Origin: Chitinophagaceae bacterium
Lineage (GTDB): Bacteria; Bacteroidota; Bacteroidia; Chitinophagales; Chitinophagaceae
Reading direction: 5' to 3'
Length of the DNA: 9,906 bases
Assembly: GCA_013205585.1 (NCBI GenBank)
Contig: JABMML010000129.1
Span: 1-9,906, forward strand
Shown: positions 1 to 5,684 of the stretch, in pieces
How the letters are laid out: the number at the start of each line of letters is the position of its first letter
How positions within the stretch are numbered: position 1 is the first letter of the stretch
Notes under the pieces: generated by a model
What the model saw: only the letters and a program-made list of their open reading frames with translations
Told to the model about the DNA's origin: nothing
The model's database searches: none
Made by a program: the position numbers and the translations under genes

Positions 1-530
1 GAATTATATCAGGCAAATATGGAGGTAGAAGAATTAGTCCTCCGGCTAATATGCCTCATACAAGGCCTACCACCGATGTAGCGAAGGAAGGTCTATTTAA
101 TATTTTACAAAGCAGAATTAATTTAGACGGTGCTAGTACCTTAGACTTATTTGGGGGCACAGGTTGTATTAGTTATGAATTAGCTTCAAGAGGGGCTACT
201 GCTTTAACCATTGTAGAGAAGGATAGTCAAATGCTTGATTTTATTAAACAAAATATTGAACTGCTTAAAATAGAAAATGCCCAAATTGTGCGTATGGATG
301 TTTTTCAATATTTAAATGCATGCACCCAGCAGTTTAATTTTATTTTTGCAGGCCCGCCTTATGCTTTAACTACCATTGACGACTTACCAAGAATTATTGT
401 AGAGCGAAAATTAATTTCACCGGAAGGGTATTTTATTTTAGAGCATACGCCTCGTAATAATTATGAAAGTTTTGCAGGGTTTAGTTTCCAACGTAATTAT
501 GGCGCTACGGTATTTAGTTTTTTCGAATAG
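1..530 (+). CDS. rsmD: 16S rRNA (guanine(966)-N2)-methyltransferase RsmD, 5'-partial at window edge
   Basis: RsmD is an SAM-dependent enzyme that methylates N2 of one guanine in 16S rRNA (G966 in E. coli numbering) during small-subunit assembly. The first in-frame codon complete in the window is at 3. The frame reads IISGKYGGRRISPPAN before the Met at 51, matching the family's N-terminal RIIGGxxRGRxL pattern, so the Met at 51 is internal. The true start is probably one or two codons off the left edge, giving about 177 aa, a normal family length. Visible motifs are TRPTTDVAKEGLFNIL (substrate/SAM side), the SAM-binding LDLFGGTG at 141-164, and the acidic VEKD ending beta-2 near 213-224. Motif IV reads AGPPY at 348-362, where the family usually has (D/N)PPY, so the polar first residue is Gly. 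It is the first visible gene of the left unit, with 14 nt to the next. The family call is secure; the effect of the Gly is unknown. Confidence 0.93.
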   Translation, partial: IISGKYGGRRISPPANMPHTRPTTDVAKEGLFNILQSRINLDGASTLDLFGGTGCISYELASRGATALTIVEKDSQMLDFIKQNIELLKIENAQIVRMDVFQYLNACTQQFNFIFAGPPYALTTIDDLPRIIVERKLISPEGYFILEHTPRNNYESFAGFSFQRNYGATVFSFFE

Positions 531-544
531 TAAAAACGAAATCT

Positions 545-1108
545 ATGTTAAAGTCAGTTGCCAGAAAGGAATTATTAGCCAAAAGAAAAAATTTAACTGC
601 AAGTGAATGTCTTAAATGGGATGACTTACTGCTTATACAATTTCAAAAAATAGACTTTTCGAATGTACATACAATAGCTAATTTTTATCCACTTGAAAAT
701 CATAACGAGCCCAATAGTTTGCTTTTTTCAAAATATTTAAAAACCATGGTGCCTGGTATTGAAATAGTATACCCAGTGGTTAATTCCCTTACTGCTACCA
801 TTAACTTTTATAAGGAATCAGAAGAAATTCAATTCAATGATTGGGGAATTGCAGAACCCACTAGTACTGAAATGATTGAGCCATCTTCTATTGATGCGGT
901 CATTGTGCCCTTAATTGGATTTGATATTAGAGGCCACCGTATTGGTTATGGGAAAGGCTTTTATGACAAATACTTTGAAAACTACCCTAAACATAGGCCT
1001 AGAATAGGGGTTTGCTATTTTGAGCCCCTTTCAAATATTGAGGATACCCATGAATTTGATGTACCTTTAACCCATTGTATTACGCCTTGGAATAGTTATG
1101 AATTTTAA
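545..1108 (+). CDS. ygfA: 5-formyltetrahydrofolate cyclo-ligase (MTHFS family)
   Basis: The enzyme converts 5-formyl-tetrahydrofolate plus ATP to 5,10-methenyl-tetrahydrofolate, returning a storage and inhibitory folate to the one-carbon pool in the cytosol. The 187-aa length is normal for this single-domain family. The N-terminal basic helix (VARKELLAKRKNL, residues 5-17) carries the K/R pattern that contacts ATP in the family. The signature is at residues 121-141, VPLIGFD followed by GYGKGFYD (134-141), the phosphate and folate site. The C-terminal HEFDVPL (169-175) matches the family's last conserved strand. The start at 545 puts the N-terminal helix where the family has it. The gene lies 14 nt after rsmD, and its last 11 nt overlap the lpxK start. 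In other bacteria it is linked to folate salvage or biofilm traits (hence the alternative name fau); nothing here indicates a special role. Confidence 0.93.
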   Translation: MLKSVARKELLAKRKNLTASECLKWDDLLLIQFQKIDFSNVHTIANFYPLENHNEPNSLLFSKYLKTMVPGIEIVYPVVNSLTATINFYKESEEIQFNDWGIAEPTSTEMIEPSSIDAVIVPLIGFDIRGHRIGYGKGFYDKYFENYPKHRPRIGVCYFEPLSNIEDTHEFDVPLTHCITPWNSYEF

Positions 1109-2186
1109 CAATGTATTTTTAAAATCCTTTAGAGTTTTACTTTTACCATTTGCACTTATGTATGGTTGGATTGTTTTTGTAAGGAATTGGATGTATGCTA
1201 AGCAGTATCTCAAATCAACTTCATTTAATGTTCCCCTTATTTGCATTGGTAATTTATCTATGGGAGGGACGGGTAAATCGCCGATGGTAGAACATCTGCT
1301 TTCCTTCCTATCCGACGAATACAAAATAGCTACTTTAAGCAGAGGGTATAAAAGAAAAACAAAGGGTTATGCTTTAGCCAGCGAAGCTTCTACCGCATTA
1401 GAAATTGGAGATGAACCGATGCAGTTTCATTTAAAATTTCCAAATGTAGCCGTATCGGTAGGAGAAAGACGCATAGAGGCAGTAGCTCAATTAATTCAAG
1501 ATGTACCAAAAGTGGAAGCCATAATTTTGGACGATGCTTTTCAACACCGAGAAATTAATGCAGGATTTAATATTTTGTTAACAGAGTATGACAATTTGTT
1601 TTGTGACGACTTTTTTATTCCCACCGGAGATTTAAGAGACGATAGAAAATCGGCTGAAAGAGCAGATATTATTATTGTTACCAAATGTCCTGCTAGTTTA
1701 AGTTTGGAAGAAAAAGAAGAAATTACAGAAAAAATAGACCCTGCTTTACACCAGAGTTTATTTTTTACAAGTATTGCTTATGGAACACCTTATCATATTT
1801 ATAACCCCGCCGATCAATGGGTTTTAACAATGAGGGACGAAGTATTACTGGTATGTGGAATAGCCAACCCTCTACCTTTAAAAAAATATTTACACGAAAA
1901 CACCAATACGTATTATCAATTAAGTTATAACGATCATCATATTTTCTCTATTGAAGACTTACAAGAAATAAAAGAAAAATTGGATCAAATTCAATCAAAA
2001 AGCAAACTAATATTAACGACAGAAAAAGATGCTGTAAGACTGGTAAAATATACAGAGGAGCTACATGCAATGCCTTTATATGTATTACCTATAAAGCCAA
2101 AATTTTTATTTGAAGCGGAGACTATTTTTAATGAACTCGTTAAAAATTATGTTGCACAATTTTACAAAAAAATAAATGGGAACTAG
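1098..2186 (+). CDS. lpxK: Tetraacyldisaccharide 4'-kinase LpxK
   Basis: LpxK transfers the gamma-phosphate of ATP to the 4'-position of the tetraacyl disaccharide 1-phosphate to make lipid IVA, the sixth step of the Raetz lipid A pathway, at the cytosolic face of the inner membrane. The 362-aa product has an N-terminal hydrophobic segment (about residues 11-28) that would anchor it. It also has the family P-loop in GNLSMGGTGKS (51-61), SRGY (81-84), GDEP (104-107), LDDAFQHR (144-151, with the family's catalytic-region Asp and His), IPTGDLRD (174-181), VCGIANP (252-258), DHHIF (279-283) and TTEKDAVRL (307-315). No expected motif is missing. The start at 1098 overlaps the preceding gene by 11 nt and gives the usual N-terminus; the next Met is residue 21, inside the membrane segment. 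Its presence shows a lipid A-producing cell. The last 11 nt overlap rnr. Confidence 0.96.
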   Translation: MNFNNVFLKSFRVLLLPFALMYGWIVFVRNWMYAKQYLKSTSFNVPLICIGNLSMGGTGKSPMVEHLLSFLSDEYKIATLSRGYKRKTKGYALASEASTALEIGDEPMQFHLKFPNVAVSVGERRIEAVAQLIQDVPKVEAIILDDAFQHREINAGFNILLTEYDNLFCDDFFIPTGDLRDDRKSAERADIIIVTKCPASLSLEEKEEITEKIDPALHQSLFFTSIAYGTPYHIYNPADQWVLTMRDEVLLVCGIANPLPLKKYLHENTNTYYQLSYNDHHIFSIEDLQEIKEKLDQIQSKSKLILTTEKDAVRLVKYTEELHAMPLYVLPIKPKFLFEAETIFNELVKNYVAQFYKKINGN

Positions 2187-4173
2187 AAAGAACGACAAGA
2201 AAACAAAGAATACTAAAACAACGACAAAGCATACACATATCGTTACCTCTTATAAGGGGGTACTAGATATTGCGAAATCGGGTATGGGATTTGTAATGGT
2301 ATCAGGTTTGGAAAACGATATATTGGTTTATCCAAACGATTTTAACACAGCCTTAAAAGGCGATGAAGTAAGTGTTAAGATCACAAAAATTAGACAATCT
2401 TCAGGAAAGAAAGAAGGAAAAATATTAGAAGTACTTAAAAGAAAACAAGTCTCCTTTGCAGGCACTATGCAGGTAAAAGAAAAAATTGCTTTTTTTATTC
2501 CAAGTACAGTCACTCCTATGCCAGATATTTTTATTCCAATGGGTAAATTAAATGGGGCAAAGGATAAAGACAGGGTTATTGTTCAATTAACGAAATGGGA
2601 GAAAGCCTCTAGAAAACCTGAAGGAGAGGTCTTAAGAATATTTACTCCAGAACAAGAGAATGATTTAGCCATGCAATCTATTGTGGCCGAAGCAGGTTTT
2701 GCTTTATTCTTTAGTGATGAAGTAAATGCCTTTGCAAGATCCTTATCAGATAAAATTGATGCTACAGAACTGGCTAAAAGAAAAGACTATAGAAAAGTAC
2801 TCACTTTTACCATTGACCCCGTTGACGCCAAGGATTTTGATGACGCTATCTCCTATCAAAAATTAGCCAATGGTCATTTAGAAATTGGAGTGCATATTGC
2901 CGATGTGAGTCATTTTGTACAACCAGGTACAGCCGTTGATAAAGAAGCTTATGAAAGAGCTACTTCAGTGTATTTACCAGACAGAGTGTATCCAATGCTT
3001 CCTGAACGTATATCCAACGAACTATGTTCATTAAGACCTAACGAAGACAAACTTACTTTTTCTGCCTGTTTTGAAATAGATGTGGAGGGAAAAATTATAG
3101 GTACTTGGTTTGGTAAAACCATTATACATTCTGACAGAAGATTTACGTACGAGCAAGTACAAGAAATTATTGATACTAAAATAGGGGATCATTCTAATGA
3201 AATTTTATGGCTATTAGATTGGACTCAAAAATTAAGAAAAGCAAGATTTGATAATGGAGCCATTAATTTCTCTTCACAAGAAGTACGTTTTAAATTAGAT
3301 GAAAAAGGAAAGCCCATTGGTATTACTGTTAAAGAAAGTAAAGAGTCACATCAATTAATTGAGGAGTTGATGTTAAAAGCCAATCAACTTATTGCACAAA
3401 AAATGGGTCAGGTAAAGATTAAAAAAGAAACCCTGCCTTTTCCTTATCGTGTGCACGATCAACCCAATGAAGAAAAATTATCACCCTTTATACAATTTGC
3501 AAAAAAACACGGCTATGCTTTTGATATTTCTACGCCAACCCAAATTGCATATAGCTTTAATGCTTTAATGATAGCTGCCAAGGGAAAACCAGAACAGCAT
3601 GTACTAGAGCAACTCGGCATTAGAACCATGGCCAAGGCCGTTTATACTAGTGATAATATTGGACACTATGGTTTGGGTTTTGAATACTATTGTCATTTTA
3701 CTTCACCTATTAGAAGGTATCCAGATATTTTAGTACATCGTATTGTACAATCGGTTTTAGTAGAGCGTCCTATCAACGATGCAGAACTAGAACAAAAATG
3801 TGTGCATTGCAGTGAAAGAGAGCGAGCCGCTATGGAATCGGAAAGAGCAGCTAATAAATACAAGCAGGTTGAATTTATGCGTGATTATTTAGGACATAGT
3901 TTTGAGGGCATCATTAGTGGTGTATCAAGCTTTGGATTCTGGGTAGAAACCATTGAACATAAATGTGAGGGACTAGTGAGTGTAGTTTCTTTATCTAAAT
4001 TCGACGACTTCAGATTAGTAGAATCGGATTATGCCTTAGTAGGTATGAGATCGGGTCGCAAATTTAATATGGGCGATAAAGTCACTATTAAAGTAGTAGC
4101 CGCTAGTTTAGAGAAAAGACAACTAGACTATGAGTGGGATCAAACCAAAGCAGCCGAAAGCGCTACTATTTAA
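2176..4173 (+). CDS. rnr: Ribonuclease R (3'-5' exoribonuclease, RNB family)
   Basis: RNase R is a processive 3'-5' hydrolytic exoribonuclease that degrades structured RNA, including rRNA and mRNA decay intermediates. Domain order in the 665-aa product: a short Lys/Thr-rich N-terminus (1-20); a first OB/cold-shock domain (about 25-90, with SGMGFVMV at 35-42); a second (about 92-155); the RNB catalytic domain (about 205-530); and a C-terminal S1 domain (about 573-655, SFEGIISGVSSFGFWVE). The metal-binding acidic cluster TIDPVDAKDFDDA (212-224) has D214, D220, D222 and D223. HFTSPIRRYPDILVHR (507-522) is the second diagnostic block. It lacks the N-terminal winged-helix extension and long basic tail of the 813-aa E. 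coli enzyme, so it is on the short side. The start is well fixed: an in-frame TAA (2173-2175) directly precedes ATG 2176, and the next Met lies inside the first OB domain. No terminator follows; the next gene converges 5 nt away. Confidence 0.96.
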   Translation: MGTRKNDKKTKNTKTTTKHTHIVTSYKGVLDIAKSGMGFVMVSGLENDILVYPNDFNTALKGDEVSVKITKIRQSSGKKEGKILEVLKRKQVSFAGTMQVKEKIAFFIPSTVTPMPDIFIPMGKLNGAKDKDRVIVQLTKWEKASRKPEGEVLRIFTPEQENDLAMQSIVAEAGFALFFSDEVNAFARSLSDKIDATELAKRKDYRKVLTFTIDPVDAKDFDDAISYQKLANGHLEIGVHIADVSHFVQPGTAVDKEAYERATSVYLPDRVYPMLPERISNELCSLRPNEDKLTFSACFEIDVEGKIIGTWFGKTIIHSDRRFTYEQVQEIIDTKIGDHSNEILWLLDWTQKLRKARFDNGAINFSSQEVRFKLDEKGKPIGITVKESKESHQLIEELMLKANQLIAQKMGQVKIKKETLPFPYRVHDQPNEEKLSPFIQFAKKHGYAFDISTPTQIAYSFNALMIAAKGKPEQHVLEQLGIRTMAKAVYTSDNIGHYGLGFEYYCHFTSPIRRYPDILVHRIVQSVLVERPINDAELEQKCVHCSERERAAMESERAANKYKQVEFMRDYLGHSFEGIISGVSSFGFWVETIEHKCEGLVSVVSLSKFDDFRLVESDYALVGMRSGRKFNMGDKVTIKVVAASLEKRQLDYEWDQTKAAESATI

Positions 4174-4178
4174 ATTCA

Positions 4179-5498
4179 TTATTCTATTTCCTTTGTTATT
4201 TCTTCAAAGACAATACCTTGCTCTTCTAAACTTTTTAAAATAGGTTTATAAATAGAAGGGTGAATAGGAATATGTAATCCTGTAATTTTAATTTCACCTT
4301 TTAAATAAGCACAAACTCCCATGGCTAGTGGCAAACCAACGGTTCTGGCCATGGCGGTTTCTGTTGCATTTTTTCCTTTTTGTACCATTGAACTTTGCAC
4401 TAAATATTTTTTAGCATCTAATTCGTATTCAATTTCATGCATCATGACCACCATATCTTTATCAGTTGGTGCTAATTTCCATTTATTTTCAAGTATCCAT
4501 TGCAAAATAGCCGCACTGGTCTTAAAGGTAGCAGGAATAGGAGTTTCGCTATTAAAACCAATATATTCAAATTGATTTTTAATAATATCATTACTTAAAA
4601 AAGCAGCGTATTTGTTTTCTAATGAATGCGTTTGTAAATGATTTTGTATCCAATCTTTAATGCTTGCATTTTCTTTTAAATCAATAACAGATTCATCTGT
4701 TAAACCTAATTGCACAATGGCATTCCATCCCAGAAAAAAATGAGGATGTCTTAATGTTGTTCTAATAAAATTTTGAACCTTATTTAAACTATAGGTATTT
4801 ATGTAAGAAAGAGAATTTCTATTGGGATAATAAGATAACTGACCTATTGCTGGAACCTCAACACTAGGGGCATTTTCAAATAAGTTATCATAGCTAAGGG
4901 TTTTTTCTTGTCCTTGTTCCAAATACAAGGCACCCGATTTTCCAGCTAGAATAATATTATTCGCGTTCCAGCTAATTTTATAATGCCAAGGGTTGTTATC
5001 GCTTTCAGGGGCAATTATGCCACCACAATGCGATTTAAACCCGGTAATTTTTCCTCCTTTATCTTGAATGGAATGAATAAGCTCCATAGCGCTCATATGG
5101 TCAATACCGGGATCTAAGCCCATTTCACATAAAACTAAAATTTGCTTCTGCTCAATAGCAGCAGCCATTGATTTCATATTGTCGTCTACATAAGAGGCTG
5201 TAAAAAGGGGTTTGCCATAATGCACACAATCCTGGGCCACCAAAAAATGTAAACTAGGAGGAAGCATGGAAACCACCACAGTGGCTTTCACGATCAAGGC
5301 TGCCCTGTTTTCTTTGTTTTCTATATCAATTCCTAGGGCATGTCCATTGGGGGCATTATTCCACTTAGAATTAGCCACAGCGGCATTTCCATCCGCCAAG
5401 ACAATATACCAGTTGTTTTCAACAGCCTTAGTTTGCAAATATTGAATTAAAACAGTGGCCGATTTGCCAGCTCCAATTACAAGAATTTCAGGGTTCAT
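4179..5498 (-). CDS. Saccharopine dehydrogenase-family protein (LYS9-like)
   Basis: The 439-aa product resembles the L-glutamate-forming saccharopine dehydrogenase/reductase type (yeast LYS9, animal AASS C-terminal half) that interconverts saccharopine with glutamate and aminoadipate semialdehyde. Visible features are the N-terminal Rossmann motif VIGAGKSA (7-14), Asp36 at the expected end of beta-2, which would favour NAD(H) over NADP(H), VVSMLPPSLH (75-84), the hallmark GLDPGIDHMSAM (127-138), and HCGGIIAPESDNNPWHYKISW (157-177), all typical of the LYS9 branch. The length is near that of yeast LYS9. The partner lysine-ketoglutarate reductase is not in the window, so direction and pathway (lysine breakdown or another imino-acid dehydrogenation) are inference; carboxynorspermidine dehydrogenase-like enzymes are a more distant alternative. 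It is transcribed alone toward rnr and divergently from gyrA. The start at 5498 gives the Rossmann strand its usual position four residues in. Confidence 0.88.
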   Translation of the reverse strand: MNPEILVIGAGKSATVLIQYLQTKAVENNWYIVLADGNAAVANSKWNNAPNGHALGIDIENKENRAALIVKATVVVSMLPPSLHFLVAQDCVHYGKPLFTASYVDDNMKSMAAAIEQKQILVLCEMGLDPGIDHMSAMELIHSIQDKGGKITGFKSHCGGIIAPESDNNPWHYKISWNANNIILAGKSGALYLEQGQEKTLSYDNLFENAPSVEVPAIGQLSYYPNRNSLSYINTYSLNKVQNFIRTTLRHPHFFLGWNAIVQLGLTDESVIDLKENASIKDWIQNHLQTHSLENKYAAFLSNDIIKNQFEYIGFNSETPIPATFKTSAAILQWILENKWKLAPTDKDMVVMMHEIEYELDAKKYLVQSSMVQKGKNATETAMARTVGLPLAMGVCAYLKGEIKITGLHIPIHPSIYKPILKSLEEQGIVFEEITKEIE

Positions 5499-5532
5499 TT
5501 TAGGGCGTATAAGTCATTAAAAATCCGAGCTT

Positions 5533-5540
5533 TAAAGTTA
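5533..5540 (-). promoter_or_regulatory. Candidate Bacteroidota -7 promoter element for the saccharopine dehydrogenase gene
   Basis: Read on the minus strand the site is TAACTTTA, matching 7 of 8 positions of the Bacteroidota primary-sigma -7 consensus TAnnTTTG, 34 bp upstream of the gene start. No TTTG -33 element at the usual spacing is obvious. The nearest TTG lies only 14 bp upstream and falls inside the DnaA-box-like palindrome. If real, a protein bound at that palindrome would cover the -33 region. Confidence 0.35.
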
Positions 5541-5547
5541 GTAATTC

Positions 5548-5567
5548 TTACCCACAACTGTGGATAA
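5548..5567. promoter_or_regulatory. Inverted pair of DnaA-box-like 9-mers
   Basis: The 20-bp element is TTACCCACAACTGTGGATAA. The right half, TGTGGATAA (5559-5567), is the exact reverse complement of the consensus DnaA box TTATCCACA. The left half, TTACCCACA (5548-5556), differs from the consensus at one position. The halves form an inverted repeat with 8 of 9 pairs and a 2-bp centre. It lies between the divergent saccharopine dehydrogenase and gyrA genes, immediately upstream of the former's candidate -7 box. Binding by DnaA is inferred from sequence alone; another dimeric regulator recognising this palindrome would look the same. Confidence 0.55.
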
Positions 5568-5582
5568 AAGAACACAAAATTT

Positions 5583-5672
5583 AAGGGTTAAAAATAGCAA
5601 AAAAGGCCTTAAAAAGTTAACTTCGTTTACACTCAAAAAGGGCTTAAAAAACCACTCATTTTTTGCTTAAAA
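5583..5672. repeat. Iterated AAGGsCTTAAAA-type element in the gyrA upstream region
   Basis: Two 16-bp direct repeats differing at one base, AAAAAGGCCTTAAAAA (5600-5615) and AAAAAGGGCTTAAAAA (5635-5650), start 35 bp apart and flank the candidate gyrA -7 box. Shorter relatives are AAGGGTTAAAAA (5583-5594) and GCTTAAAA (5665-5672). The first full copy contains the palindrome AAGGCCTT. The region is A/T-rich, so only the two 16-mers are well above expectation. A regulatory role is conjecture. Confidence 0.4.
5618..5625 (+). promoter_or_regulatory. Candidate -7 promoter element for gyrA
   Basis: TAACTTCG matches the Bacteroidota -7 consensus TAnnTTTG except at the seventh base, and lies 59 bp upstream of the gyrA ATG. 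No clear TTTG -33 box is visible at the expected distance. It sits between the two copies of the 16-bp direct repeat. The leader before the ATG is A-rich with no Shine-Dalgarno sequence, as is usual in this phylum. Confidence 0.3.
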
Positions 5673-5684
5673 GAAACAAACATT

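Noticed and set aside
51..53. ATG at 51 as the rsmD start
   Set aside because: The frame is open to the left edge and encodes the conserved RsmD N-terminus (IISGKYGGRRISPPAN), so this Met is internal.
685..693. TTATCCACT, 8/9 match to a DnaA box
   Set aside because: Single isolated copy inside the cyclo-ligase coding sequence, encoding conserved-region residues; expected by chance.
1067..1324. 85-codon minus-strand open frame across the ygfA/lpxK junction
   Set aside because: Antisense to two clear family genes, no recognisable product or signals; a shadow frame.
4174..4178. Terminator between convergent rnr and saccharopine dehydrogenase genes
   Set aside because: The gap is 5 nt and no stable inverted repeat is visible in the flanking coding ends.
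4321..4575. 84-codon plus-strand open frame
   Set aside because: Lies opposite conserved saccharopine dehydrogenase coding sequence; its apparent hydrophobic segment is a by-product of the complementary codons.
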